Assembly (NCBI RefSeq): GCF_029212375.1
Contig: NZ_JARGNU010000021.1
Span: 23,241 to 55,842, forward strand
Origin: Zhongshania sp.
GTDB taxonomy: Bacteria > Pseudomonadota > Gammaproteobacteria > Pseudomonadales > Spongiibacteraceae
Direction: 5' to 3'
Length of the DNA stretch: 32,602 nucleotides
Shown here: positions 23,469-32,363 of the stretch, piece after piece
Layout: each line of letters opens with the position of its first letter
Position numbering within the stretch: the stretch's first letter is position 1
Made by a program: the position numbers and the translations under genes
The notes under the pieces: generated by a model
Databases searched by the model: none
Told to the model about the DNA's origin: nothing
What the model saw: only the letters and a program-made list of their open reading frames with translations

Positions 23469-26138
23469 TTATTCCATATCGTAATCTTGCAGACTCTTCG
23501 ACACCACCTCGTACACATCGCTGGACAAATCTGGCTCAGCGAGAATTCGCTGCAATTCCGCACACATTAACTGCTGGGCGGCAGGCAAATATTTGCGCCA
23601 CTTGGTTAGCGGCACCAGTAAGCGCGAGGCTATTTGGGGGTTGCTGCGATTCAGGATAATGACCTGATCGCCCAAGAACCGATAACCCGCACCATCCTCG
23701 CGATGGAAATTGACACCATTCTGACCACAAAATGCACCAATCAAAGCCCTTACTTTATTTGGATTGCGAATATCAAAGGCAGGATGGTTCATTAAGCCCT
23801 GCACGGTTTCCAAACTGCCAGGCAGACGACACATTGCCTGCACTTGAAACCACTGATTTATGACTAACGGCTCGTGCTGCCAGTTTTGATAAAAACTTTG
23901 TAGGGCTTTAGCCTTATACGGCGCTGCGCTATTAACCAGTGCATTGAGCGCGGCGAGGCGGTCCGTCATATTCTCACTATTTTCAAACTGAGCGGTTGCG
24001 AGCTCTCGTGCCGACTCATTATCCAAGAGCATCAAATACGCCAAAGCGGTATTTTTTAAGCTGCGCTGAGCGATTTGCTCGGCATCCGCGGCATAAGGTG
24101 CATCACTGCAGCAGCGGCTGTAGCAGTCTAGCAGTTCAATCTGTAAGGCTGTGGCGATGGCTAAACGCAGTGCCTCACGCGCGTGATGAATAGCCAAAAC
24201 ATCAACCGGATGGAAGATTTCAGCCAAATACGCCTCAGATGGCAGTTGCAACATCATTGCCACCATTGCTCCGTCGAGGCTCCCATCGCTGAGTAAATCG
24301 CGACAAGCTGCTAGGTAAGCGGCATCGGGCGCCACGTTTTGCCCAGCAGTCACATCGGCAAGCGCGCGCTTAATCTCTGCCAGACCAAGTTGCTGACTGG
24401 CATCCCAGCGGCAAAAGCCGTCGCTGTCACCGCGCATTAAGCGCAGCAATTGCTCACGACTGTAGTCAAAGTCCAGTTTTACCGGTGCAGAGAAGCCACG
24501 CAGCAAGCTCGGTACAGGTAGCTCATTAATGCCAGTAAAGGTAAAGCTCTGCGTTTGCTCCGTCACGTTTAATACCATTTCGGTATTATCGGCACTCTCG
24601 ACATCGGCCGACTCGCCCAGTAATTGCAAAGGCAGCTGCCCCGCCTCACCCAGTAAAGCAACCTTAAGCGGGATATGAAATGGCGCCTTACTGCTCTGAC
24701 CCGGCGTCGCAGGGCAGGACTGGCTAACATTCAGGGTATAGCTTTGTTGCTCGGCATCGTAATCACCGCTCACCGACAATTTGGGTGTACCGGCTTGCGA
24801 ATACCAGTTGCGGAATTGACTCAGGTCAACGCCACTCGCCGCTTCCATGGCCAACACAAAATCTTCGCAGGTAACGGCTTGACCATCGTGGCGTTCAAAA
24901 TACAGATCGCTGCCTTTACGAAAGGCATCGGGACCCAATAAGGTGTGGATCATCCGCACCACTTCGGCGCCCTTTTCATACACAGTTACCGTGTAGAAAT
25001 TGGAGATTTCAATAAAGGAATCTGGGCGAATTGGGTGGGCCATTGGGCCGGCGTCTTCGGCAAATTGCGCGGTGCGCAGCAGAGTAACGTCTTCTACCCG
25101 CTTCACTGTTGGCGAGCCCATATCGGCAGAAAACTCCGAGTCGCGAAATACCGTAAAGCCTTCTTTTAAGCTTAGCTGAAACCAATCGCGGCAGGTAACT
25201 CGGTTACCCGACCAATTGTGAAAATACTCGTGAGCAACCACGCCTTCTACCCGCTGAAAGCCGGCATCGGTAGTGGTTTCTGGCTTAGCCAAAACACAGG
25301 AGGTATTGAAAATATTAAGGCTCTTATTCTCCATTGCCCCCATATTAAAATCGTCAACCGCGACGATATTAAAAATATCGAGATCGTATTCTCGGCCGTA
25401 AACGTCTTCATCCCAACGCATGGCATTTTTAAGCGAGGCCATGGCGTGATCGCACTTATCGAGATCTTTGTCTTCTACATAGATTTTTAAATCTACATCG
25501 CGGCCATTCATGGTGCGGAAACGGTCGCTTACACACGACAACTTGCCTGCCACCAAAGCGAACAAATAAGCGGGTTTGGGAAAGGGATCTTGCCAAACGG
25601 TTTTATGGCGACCGTCAGTTAGGGTCTCAGTAGCCACTAAGTTGCCGTTAGACAGCAACACGGGGTAGCGCTGGGCATCGGCAGTTATCTCGACCGTAAA
25701 CACCGACATCACATCTGGGCGATCTAGATAGTAAGTGATTTTGCGAAAACCTTCGGCCTCGCATTGGGTACAAAACATGCCGCTGGATTTATACAAACCT
25801 TCTAAGGAGGTGTTTTCCTGCGGACGAATACGGGTCTCGCAACGCAGCACGAAAGCCTCAGGTACGTCGGCAATCACCAATTGCTCACCGCTTTGGTTCC
25901 ACTCGCTGGCGGCAAGCACACGGTCATCAATCGCCAGCGACAACAACTCTAGCTCAGTGCCGTGTAAAACCAAGGCTGCGCTCAGCTGATTCGCAGCGGG
26001 GTTGCGACGAATATGCAGCTGCGAGGTGACCAAGCTGCTGTCTTCACCTAATTCAAACGCCAGCTCCGTGGTATCAATCAAATACGCTGGCACTTGGTAA
26101 TCACTTAAATAAATCGTACTCGGCTGCGCGTCGCGCAT
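23469..26138 (-). CDS. pepN: Aminopeptidase N (M1 family zinc metallopeptidase)
   Basis: This cytoplasmic broad-specificity aminopeptidase completes peptide degradation. The 889 residues match the gammaproteobacterial PepN size. The substrate N-terminus-binding motif GAMEN is at 267-271, the zinc site HEYFH at 303-307, and the third zinc ligand Glu326 in LKEGFTV. The catalytic Tyr is probably in YEKGAEVVRM near residue 393. Beyond the catalytic domain come the beta domain and the long helical C-terminal domain (about 550-889) that caps the active site. AGGAG precedes the ATG. It is the last gene of a minus-strand block with DUF2797, yeaC-like, rhomboid and nadK genes; 18 nt separate it from the DUF2797 gene. 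Confidence 0.97.
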   Translation of the reverse strand: MRDAQPSTIYLSDYQVPAYLIDTTELAFELGEDSSLVTSQLHIRRNPAANQLSAALVLHGTELELLSLAIDDRVLAASEWNQSGEQLVIADVPEAFVLRCETRIRPQENTSLEGLYKSSGMFCTQCEAEGFRKITYYLDRPDVMSVFTVEITADAQRYPVLLSNGNLVATETLTDGRHKTVWQDPFPKPAYLFALVAGKLSCVSDRFRTMNGRDVDLKIYVEDKDLDKCDHAMASLKNAMRWDEDVYGREYDLDIFNIVAVDDFNMGAMENKSLNIFNTSCVLAKPETTTDAGFQRVEGVVAHEYFHNWSGNRVTCRDWFQLSLKEGFTVFRDSEFSADMGSPTVKRVEDVTLLRTAQFAEDAGPMAHPIRPDSFIEISNFYTVTVYEKGAEVVRMIHTLLGPDAFRKGSDLYFERHDGQAVTCEDFVLAMEAASGVDLSQFRNWYSQAGTPKLSVSGDYDAEQQSYTLNVSQSCPATPGQSSKAPFHIPLKVALLGEAGQLPLQLLGESADVESADNTEMVLNVTEQTQSFTFTGINELPVPSLLRGFSAPVKLDFDYSREQLLRLMRGDSDGFCRWDASQQLGLAEIKRALADVTAGQNVAPDAAYLAACRDLLSDGSLDGAMVAMMLQLPSEAYLAEIFHPVDVLAIHHAREALRLAIATALQIELLDCYSRCCSDAPYAADAEQIAQRSLKNTALAYLMLLDNESARELATAQFENSENMTDRLAALNALVNSAAPYKAKALQSFYQNWQHEPLVINQWFQVQAMCRLPGSLETVQGLMNHPAFDIRNPNKVRALIGAFCGQNGVNFHREDGAGYRFLGDQVIILNRSNPQIASRLLVPLTKWRKYLPAAQQLMCAELQRILAEPDLSSDVYEVVSKSLQDYDME

Positions 26139-26156
26139 GAAACAACTCCTGAGCCG

Positions 26157-26996
26157 CTAAGACTCGCTACTTAATTCAATATGGTAACCGGCGTATTTCC
26201 GGATATTTATTACCCCAGTATCAAAAATCAAGTACTGACCTTTGATACCCATCAAGGTGCCTTCTAACTCAGGTACCTTGTCTAAATTAAAGGATTTTAC
26301 TTTAAGCGGATATTCGCTAACGGGGTAGTCAATGTTCTGCACCACCGCCGTATTGAGGGGCTGAATAGCTTGCAAACCAAAACGCTGCTGTAGTTCTGCG
26401 ATTTCGTCGGCGCAAGCTTCGGCCAGCGCGTCGCGTCGCGCAAACAAATCCTGATCGTCCGGCGAACCCTTTAGCATGGCCTGCCAACTGGTTTTATCGG
26501 CAACATGATTTTTGTAAATGGTCTCAACCAAACCCGATTGCAAACGGGTACTAACGCGGTAAATTGGCAGCGCGCTCACTGCGCCCTGATCTATCCAGCG
26601 GGTGGGCACTTGGGTTCCGCGGGTGATTCCCACCTTCAAGCCTGAGGAATTTGCCAAGTACACCACATGATCGATCATGCAGTGACTTTCGCCCCACTCC
26701 GGTTCACGGCAAGTGCCCGCCGCATAATGGCATTTCTCGGGACTAACAATGCAAATATCGCACTGCGCCAAACGCTGAAAACAGGGGTAGCAGTGGCCCT
26801 GATTAAAGCTTTTTTTGGTCAGCCGCCCACAGTGTACGCAGTTAATTTGCTGCTTAAATACCATCTGCAAGCGTTTGCCAATCAGCTCGTTCATTGGCAG
26901 TAACTGCTCGCCAATCGGCATGGTGTAACAGGCTAAATTCCCATCTAAATGGGTCTTCATTTTAGCCACGGCACCCGCCATTACAAACTCAGTCAT
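26157..26996 (-). CDS. DUF2797 family cysteine-rich protein
   Basis: This 279-residue protein of unknown function carries a dense cysteine cluster at about 53-106: CVHC, then CYPC, CDIC, and further single Cys and His residues. The cluster probably binds one or two zinc ions. A segment near residue 111 reads HVVYLANSSGLKVGITRG, then TRWIDQGA. This pattern resembles the GIY-YIG nuclease fold (a hydrophobic Y..., then KVGIT, then R...QGA), as noted for this family, although catalysis is unproven. The C-terminal part forms beta strands (LEGTLMGIKGQYLIFD). It lies 4 nt after the yeaC-like gene and 18 nt before pepN. The same neighbours occur in pseudomonads as I recall. Function is unknown. Confidence 0.87.
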   Translation of the reverse strand: MTEFVMAGAVAKMKTHLDGNLACYTMPIGEQLLPMNELIGKRLQMVFKQQINCVHCGRLTKKSFNQGHCYPCFQRLAQCDICIVSPEKCHYAAGTCREPEWGESHCMIDHVVYLANSSGLKVGITRGTQVPTRWIDQGAVSALPIYRVSTRLQSGLVETIYKNHVADKTSWQAMLKGSPDDQDLFARRDALAEACADEIAELQQRFGLQAIQPLNTAVVQNIDYPVSEYPLKVKSFNLDKVPELEGTLMGIKGQYLIFDTGVINIRKYAGYHIELSSES

Positions 26997-27000
26997 GGGC

Positions 27001-27279
27001 CTATTCCGCCCACTTTAAAATTTGATCGGCATCATTGTCGCTGTGATCGTGGTCGTCACCGCAGACCTCGCCCTCGGCCTTTTTACCGCGATCAATATAG
27101 CCCACCCGCTCATTCTCAGCGCGGCTCTTTAAGTCGTAGGCAATCACCCCAGCCATACAGTGCTCGCGCTGTTCTTGCGTTAATACGCGACCGTCAGGCC
27201 ACTTACCAATTTCTATCGCACGCTTAAGCCCCTCATAAATTGCCGGGCTAATATTGTCAATCAACTGCTCAAAATCCAT
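27001..27279 (-). CDS. YeaC-like protein (DUF1315)
   Basis: This small soluble protein has 92 residues from the ATG at 27279; a GTG at 27291 would add four. The N-terminal two-thirds match the YeaC/DUF1315 type: FEQLIDNISPAIYEGLKRAI, then GKWPDGRVLTQEQREHCM, then VIAYDLKSR. The tail is acidic and His-rich (CGDDHDHSDNDADQIL) and could bind metal, although that is only a compositional impression. The family has no established function. It is closely spaced upstream of the DUF2797 gene (4 nt) and follows the rhomboid gene by 39 nt, so it probably shares their transcript. Confidence 0.87.
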   Translation of the reverse strand: MDFEQLIDNISPAIYEGLKRAIEIGKWPDGRVLTQEQREHCMAGVIAYDLKSRAENERVGYIDRGKKAEGEVCGDDHDHSDNDADQILKWAE

Positions 27280-27318
27280 CACTACACTCACTTAAATTAG
27301 TTTTTCACCAACCGCACA

Positions 27319-28167
27319 TTATACCGGCTTGCGATCTAGCAAGGCCGCCGCCAAGCCCAAGATCAAGCCTAAAACCAAGCCACTGAGGTGCGCCGTATTG
27401 GCCACCGCGCCGAGCCCAAGCAATTCGGTAAAACCAGCCATACACACCAGTAGCCAAACCACCATGACTACCGCCACGCCATTAACCAAAGGAAAAGGCG
27501 TTGCCGGCCGCAGGCGATTCCACACCACGATATAACCTAACAGGCCGTATATTACACCTGACATTCCCCCAAACAGTGACACCCCAGTCATTGCCTGAGC
27601 AATATTCGAGCCCGCGGCAATCAGCAGCACCAAGCCCAATATCCGCACCGCGCCTTGGCGCCGCTCGATCATGCCGCCCAGCTCCCAAAGCCATAGACTG
27701 TTAAAAACAATATGCATCAAGCCAAAGTGCAAAAACGCGGGGGTAATTAAACGCCACAATTGCCCCTTAGGCCAGTCGCCCTGCAGCTCGCCGCCTACGA
27801 CATGCAGCTGATAAAAACTAAACAGCGGTAAGATCTCAAACTGGCGATCGAGGTAAGGCAAAATACTGCCCGCCAAACTTAAGAGTAATAGCGCCACCAC
27901 CACCGGCACCGCCGCTAAATTGCGATACCAGCCCCCGGTTTTTTTAACGGCGATCGGCTGGGGCGCCTCGCTAAGTTGCAGCTCGCCAGACTCTAGGCGC
28001 TGATACAATTCTTTAACCTGCTCAACATGGGCGGTCGAGCCCACCCACAGCACCAGCATGCCCTTTTCTTCGGCAATGCGATGAGGGAGCGACAACTGCC
28101 ACAACAAAGCTGAAAATTTTTCTAAATTTGCCGTCAACGGCAAGCGCAAACCAATATACTCAGACAT
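27319..28167 (-). CDS. Rhomboid family intramembrane serine protease (GlpG-like)
   Basis: This protease cleaves substrate proteins within or near the membrane. The 282-residue product has an N-terminal cytoplasmic domain of about 80 residues, as in GlpG, then six membrane helices. The catalytic dyad is Ser203 in GGMSGVIYG and His260 in NTAHLSGLV; the oxyanion-side residues His152 and Asn156 are in LMHIVFNSLWLWELG. I start it at the ATG at 28167, which overlaps the nadK stop by 8 nt; an ATG two codons upstream (28173) is equally likely because AAAGAGG precedes it. It is not next to glp genes, but sits in a block with nadK and pepN. Substrates are unknown. Confidence 0.92.
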   Translation of the reverse strand: MSEYIGLRLPLTANLEKFSALLWQLSLPHRIAEEKGMLVLWVGSTAHVEQVKELYQRLESGELQLSEAPQPIAVKKTGGWYRNLAAVPVVVALLLLSLAGSILPYLDRQFEILPLFSFYQLHVVGGELQGDWPKGQLWRLITPAFLHFGLMHIVFNSLWLWELGGMIERRQGAVRILGLVLLIAAGSNIAQAMTGVSLFGGMSGVIYGLLGYIVVWNRLRPATPFPLVNGVAVVMVVWLLVCMAGFTELLGLGAVANTAHLSGLVLGLILGLAAALLDRKPV

Positions 28168-29053
28168 CCTCATCCTCTTTACCAATCTGCCCACCCCAGC
28201 CCAATTTATCCCGGCAACTGGCGTAAAAGCTGTGGTCTAGAGGGTGTACCAAACGCATTTTATGGGGTTTTTTACGCACGTAAATACTGTCGCCCGGCTG
28301 CGAGGTAATACGTAATTGGCCATCGCAGGTCACCGGCGGCTGCACAACATTGTTTTTGCCCACCACCATTTTAATTTCACTTTTGCCGTCAATCACAATG
28401 GGCCGGCTGCTTAAGGTATGGGGAAACATGGGCACGATAACGATGGCATCTAGGCGCGGATGCATTATTGGCCCGCCGGCCGATAAGGAATACGCTGTGG
28501 AACCCGTCGGCGTAGCAATAATTAAGCCGTCGGAGCGCTGGCGATAAACAAACTCGCCATCAACATAGAGTTCAAACTCCATCATATGGCCCGAGGTGCC
28601 CGAGTTAAGCACGACATCATTGAGTGCATCGCCCTTGCCCACAGACTGACCGTCGCGAATCACTTCAACATCAAGTAAGAAACGCTTTTCTAGACGGTAG
28701 TGTCCGTCCAATACCGCGCCGACTTGAAGTTCTATTTCGTCGGGAGAGATATCGGTCAAAAAGCCGAGCCGGCCACGGTTTACACCCAATACCGGCGCAT
28801 TGTGACGCGCCAGTGTACGGGCAGCCCCAAGTAAGCTGCCATCGCCGCCAACCACAATAATCAGGTCGCAAACTTCGCCGATCATACGCCGCGAGCTCAC
28901 CCGCAAATCATGCCCAGGCAATAATTCAGAAACCGCTTCATCGAGCACAACGCTGAGTTCTCGGAGCAACAGAAAGTCGAGTAAGCGACGCAGGGTATCC
29001 GCCACGCCATTGCCTTCCCGCCCTATCACACCTATATTGCGAAACTGTTCCAT
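28160..29053 (-). CDS. nadK: NAD kinase
   Basis: This cytoplasmic enzyme phosphorylates NAD to NADP and is essential for biosynthetic reducing power. The 297 residues match the family. Diagnostic motifs are GGDGSLLGAAR (69-79, with catalytic Asp71), NRGRLGFLTDI near residue 93, DALNDVVLNSG near residue 141, and the NAD-binding loop DGLIIATPTGSTAYSLSAGGP near residue 174. It is the first gene of the minus-strand block that runs through the rhomboid, yeaC-like and DUF2797 genes to pepN. It is divergent from the DUF1853 gene, with about 165 nt between them. AGTAGG precedes the ATG. Confidence 0.97.
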   Translation of the reverse strand: MEQFRNIGVIGREGNGVADTLRRLLDFLLLRELSVVLDEAVSELLPGHDLRVSSRRMIGEVCDLIIVVGGDGSLLGAARTLARHNAPVLGVNRGRLGFLTDISPDEIELQVGAVLDGHYRLEKRFLLDVEVIRDGQSVGKGDALNDVVLNSGTSGHMMEFELYVDGEFVYRQRSDGLIIATPTGSTAYSLSAGGPIMHPRLDAIVIVPMFPHTLSSRPIVIDGKSEIKMVVGKNNVVQPPVTCDGQLRITSQPGDSIYVRKKPHKMRLVHPLDHSFYASCRDKLGWGGQIGKEDEDV

Positions 29054-29206
29054 AATACCTACTGCTTATCTTGGGGCGCCTATTATACAGAAGCGCGCCA
29101 AATATGACCCCTGCAGTGGAGTTTGAGACACAACCGCGCCTAATCGCAAGTTAAACACTGCGTATTAACGCTAATGCCGCTATCAGCGCTCTTCGGCCTA
29201 TCCCAC

Positions 29207-29213
29207 AAGGAGG
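29207..29213 (+). promoter_or_regulatory. Strong Shine-Dalgarno site before an ATT start
   Basis: AAGGAGG, a full match to the anti-Shine-Dalgarno sequence, ends 6 nt before the ATT at 29220. No ATG, GTG or TTG lies at usable spacing in any frame relevant to the DUF1853 protein. The site therefore points to ATT as the initiation codon. Confidence 0.7.
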
Positions 29214-29219
29214 CACGCT

Positions 29220-30110
29220 ATTATTTTTTCCGATTGCAGCAGTTTTAAGTCACCACTCGTATCAGCCCTAGCGTGGAGCTGTTTCAGCCCACCGCTATTA
29301 AATTCAATACAGAGCGGCGGCCGCAACATCACCACGCCCCAACTCTCACTAAATACAGCGCGCCGCGACTGGCTCAACACCCTAGACCACGACGACCAAC
29401 CACTGCGCCGCTATTTACACGACCACTGCCACAGCAAGCGCCTCGGCCTCGTCTTTGAAAGCCTGTGGCATTTCTTTTTGCGCGAAGATCCCGCCACCGA
29501 GCTCATCGCCCACAACATTCCGGTACGCGACGGCAATACAACCCTGGGCGAGTTTGACGTGCTGTATTACTGCCACCACACTGGCCAAGCAATACACTTA
29601 GAGCTCGCTGTGAAGTTCTTTCTCAACCTCAACATAAATCAGCAAGCCGCCTCACTCAAACATTGGTTTGGCCCCAATCGCGCCGACCGCCTAGACCGCA
29701 AACTCGCGCGCTTAACCGAGCACCAGCTGCCCCTCGCCAATACCGACGCTGGCCGCGACACCCTGCGCCAATACAATATTGAAAAACCAGCACAACAACT
29801 GCAAATTAGCGGTATGCTTTTCTACCCCCGCGGTACCGGCGACCAGCAGCAAGCGCTGAACCCACACCTCAATCCACTGCACCAGCGCGGCTACTGGCAA
29901 ACCCTGAGCGAATTCATTGCAGCTAATCAGACCCAGCCCCAGCTATGGCGCTATCTTGCCAAACCAAGCTGGCTAGAAAACCACTTTTCCTCGGCCCATG
30001 AACTAAGCGAAGAGCAACTCAATAGCGCCCAAGAGCGACCAATTATGATTATTAATGCCGCCGAGCAGCGCTGTTTCTTGGTGCCCGACCACTGGCCTAC
30101 GACGCCTTGA
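29220..30110 (+). CDS. DUF1853 family protein with apparent ATT start codon
   Basis: The product has about 296 residues. The N-terminal third matches the family pattern (PLVSALAWSCFSPPLL, then LGLVFESLWHFFL); the centre has LIAHNIPVRDG, GEFDVLYY and HLELAVKFFLN. The GEFD...HLELAVK spacing resembles a PD-(D/E)XK nuclease core, an inference only. The frame is open from 29175, but it contains no ATG, GTG or TTG before a TTG at 29478, which would delete the whole conserved N-terminal third. An ATT at 29220 sits 6 nt after AAGGAGG, so I place the start there. Alternatives are a sequencing error or a gene damaged at its start. It is divergent from nadK, and its last 14 nt overlap the convergent PLP-enzyme gene. 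Confidence 0.82.
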   Translation: MIFSDCSSFKSPLVSALAWSCFSPPLLNSIQSGGRNITTPQLSLNTARRDWLNTLDHDDQPLRRYLHDHCHSKRLGLVFESLWHFFLREDPATELIAHNIPVRDGNTTLGEFDVLYYCHHTGQAIHLELAVKFFLNLNINQQAASLKHWFGPNRADRLDRKLARLTEHQLPLANTDAGRDTLRQYNIEKPAQQLQISGMLFYPRGTGDQQQALNPHLNPLHQRGYWQTLSEFIAANQTQPQLWRYLAKPSWLENHFSSAHELSEEQLNSAQERPIMIINAAEQRCFLVPDHWPTTP

Positions 30111-31002
30111 GCAAACTCGGAAAGCCGCGGCGCCCCTGCAAACCACCGCTGTGAATAGCCAAGACGCGGCTACCTTCTGCAAACTCACCCTGCTGGAGCA
30201 TATGCTCCAGCCCCCACATCATCTTGGCGGTATATACCGGATCGAGGACGACGCCGTGCTCGGCCTCAAAGCCCAGCATATAGTCGCGCAATTCATCCGA
30301 TAAACGCGCGTAGGCACCACCGTGAAAGCGAAAATCCAAGCGCCAATTTCGGCGCTCGCTGCCCATCGTCGTCAGCAATTTACTGATATCGCCAGCCATA
30401 TAAGCTTCCGCTTTTAGCACAGGAATACCGATTATCTGAACCGAATCGGCAACCTTCGCCGCCAAACCGGCCAAGGTTGTGCCAGTGCCGCAGGCAACAA
30501 CTATGGCGCCGTAATCGCGACCAAAATTTGGAATCAATTCGGCAATAGCAGCGCAGCCCTCAGCCCCCAAGGTATTGGCGCCACCTTCGGGTATCAGAAA
30601 AGGCTGTTCATACTGCGCCAGAATTTCAGCCACAAACTGCGGATCGTGGCGCCGCCGGTAGTCCGTGCGACTCAGGTAATGTAAGCGCATCCCCCATGCC
30701 TCGGCATCTTGTAAAGTTGGGCTTAACACAACACCTTCATCGGCGCGCACACAGCCTACGGTTGCCAGACCACAGGCCTTACCCACCGCTGCTAAAGCGT
30801 GAAGATGATTGGAATAAGCACCACCAAAACTCACTAAAGTCTCACAGCCCATTTGCTGCGCCGCCGCCAAGTTAGGCGCCAACTTAAACCATTTATTGCC
30901 CGGCGCAAGAGCATCGAATTTATCGAGACGCAATATATCCACCGCCACACCGCCGCGGCAGTATAGCGGCTCGATCAAACTACCCGATGTGAAATCGCTC
31001 AA
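30097..31002 (-). CDS. PLP-dependent ACC deaminase/D-cysteine desulfhydrase family enzyme
   Basis: This 301-residue fold-type II PLP enzyme has the probable Schiff-base lysine Lys37 in APGNKWFKL, the substrate-contact segment SFGGAYSNHLHALAA near residue 58, and the PLP-phosphate loop ACGTGTTLAGL near residue 170. Members deaminate 1-aminocyclopropane-1-carboxylate or desulfhydrate D-cysteine. This group more often acts on D-cysteine or related D-amino acids, but the residues visible here do not settle it. The start is TTG at 31002, overlapping the upstream coiled-coil gene's stop by 4 nt (TTGA), so initiation is probably coupled. Its 3' end overlaps the DUF1853 gene by 14 nt on the opposite strand. 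Confidence 0.9.
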   Translation of the reverse strand: MSDFTSGSLIEPLYCRGGVAVDILRLDKFDALAPGNKWFKLAPNLAAAQQMGCETLVSFGGAYSNHLHALAAVGKACGLATVGCVRADEGVVLSPTLQDAEAWGMRLHYLSRTDYRRRHDPQFVAEILAQYEQPFLIPEGGANTLGAEGCAAIAELIPNFGRDYGAIVVACGTGTTLAGLAAKVADSVQIIGIPVLKAEAYMAGDISKLLTTMGSERRNWRLDFRFHGGAYARLSDELRDYMLGFEAEHGVVLDPVYTAKMMWGLEHMLQQGEFAEGSRVLAIHSGGLQGRRGFPSLLKAS

Positions 31003-32363
31003 CGCAGCGAGGCGCTGTGTTCATGACAGCGATCGCTCTCACCAGGCCTAAACAACATTGGCCTCATAACCTTGGTGACTGGCTCGCCGCAATACTGACC
31101 GCTGTGATCACGCTGCCGGCAAATTGGCAAACGATAGTGAGCCAGCCATTCATGATACTGCCCATCGGGCACTTCGCAGCGCGAGGCAACGTAGGCCAGA
31201 GGGTTATTTAAGTACTCCGGCATATCATCTTGGCTAATCACCAAATGCTCAACACCGGGATGATAAGCCACAAAAACCACGCCTTTTTCCGACATGTTCT
31301 GCAACAGCTGATTATCACTACTCAACATAAGTCCGCGATTTTGCTCGCGCAACACACTAAGCTCACGACGTAAATCAACAATTTCCTTCGCCCGCAAATA
31401 CAACTCGCGTTCGCGGCGGTGCAGCGGTTCACCCAGCTTGATTGCCTGCTCTTTTAGTTGGCGCTCAAGGCTCTCGGCGTGCTCTGCACGGAGCACGGCA
31501 ATCTGCTGCTTGTGATCTTGACCGCCGCGCTCTAACAGGGCTTCTATCTCATCGGTTTTCTGGCTAATAAGACGGGTTTGCGTCTCGAGCAGACCCCGCA
31601 GCTCTTTATGCTGCTGATTCATTTCGGCAAGACGCTCTTTCTGCGCCTTAATCAGCGCCTCGCGCTCACGGAGCTGGCGAGTTAAATCCTCGGCCTGGCG
31701 ATCAATGGTACTTTGAAAAGTCTCCGCTTGCGTAAGAAGGTTCAGCTTTTCTGCACTGCGCAAAGCCACTAATTTAGCACGATAACGACGATTAAATACC
31801 GCGGCGGGCGGTGTGCTTGGCGATGGAGTGGGTTTCGCAGCGGCACGATCTACAGGCGCCGCGAGTGGCTCGCTGCCGGCTGCCGGCCTAAAAAAATCGG
31901 CGACATTACTCTGCGGCGCAGATCTGTCGCTGCGCTCACTGATAATGCCGAGGCGATTGCGCTCGGCGGCAATACTCATCCTTTGAAAGGTGCCGCCGCT
32001 ATTCATATCGGGATCCCACAACTGGCGGCGGTACCACGCAACTGGGCACGCACTGCGACAGGCCACCCGAATAGGCCCTGCACCGAGATCGGGGCCAAGG
32101 CTAGCATGATCTAATAAATGCCGTAGCGGGATATTCCAATTACCAGCGACTCGGCCTCTGGCATCGAAACTAATGGTAAAAAACACCGCGCCTAAAATTT
32201 TCAGACTACCATCTATTTGAACAAAGGCCGCCTGCACTTCATCGCCAGCAAAGTCGGGGACGCCAACAACATCATCCAATACCGCTTCAAACTCGGCAAA
32301 AAACATTTCCTTAACAACATTACCGTCGTTAAAGAAAACAATGGCTTCAGATAGCGCCCCCAA
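30999..32363 (-). CDS. Coiled-coil protein of unknown function with candidate zinc-binding C-terminus
   Basis: I do not recognise the family. From the TTG at 32363 the product has 454 residues: a globular N-terminal domain (about 1-110) with NIPLRHLLDHA, a cysteine pair in RVACRSACPVAWY and QLWDPD; a Pro/Ala-rich linker (about 150-195); a long coiled coil (about 200-350) rich in Glu, Gln and Arg; and a C-terminal domain with VFVAYHPGVEHLVI. The latter ends in spaced CR...YCGEP...RCHEH that may bind zinc. I chose TTG 32363 because GGGAGG lies 5 nt upstream; another TTG at 32387 lacks such a site. The frame stays open about 30 nt further upstream and reads FFSGHRGVLQF, which could be real protein. 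It is coupled to the PLP-enzyme gene downstream. Confidence 0.75.
   Translation of the reverse strand: MGALSEAIVFFNDGNVVKEMFFAEFEAVLDDVVGVPDFAGDEVQAAFVQIDGSLKILGAVFFTISFDARGRVAGNWNIPLRHLLDHASLGPDLGAGPIRVACRSACPVAWYRRQLWDPDMNSGGTFQRMSIAAERNRLGIISERSDRSAPQSNVADFFRPAAGSEPLAAPVDRAAAKPTPSPSTPPAAVFNRRYRAKLVALRSAEKLNLLTQAETFQSTIDRQAEDLTRQLREREALIKAQKERLAEMNQQHKELRGLLETQTRLISQKTDEIEALLERGGQDHKQQIAVLRAEHAESLERQLKEQAIKLGEPLHRRERELYLRAKEIVDLRRELSVLREQNRGLMLSSDNQLLQNMSEKGVVFVAYHPGVEHLVISQDDMPEYLNNPLAYVASRCEVPDGQYHEWLAHYRLPICRQRDHSGQYCGEPVTKVMRPMLFRPGESDRCHEHSASLR

Noticed and set aside
29478-30110. Starting the DUF1853 protein at TTG 29478
   Set aside because: It would remove the N-terminal third that matches the family, and no ribosome-binding site precedes it.
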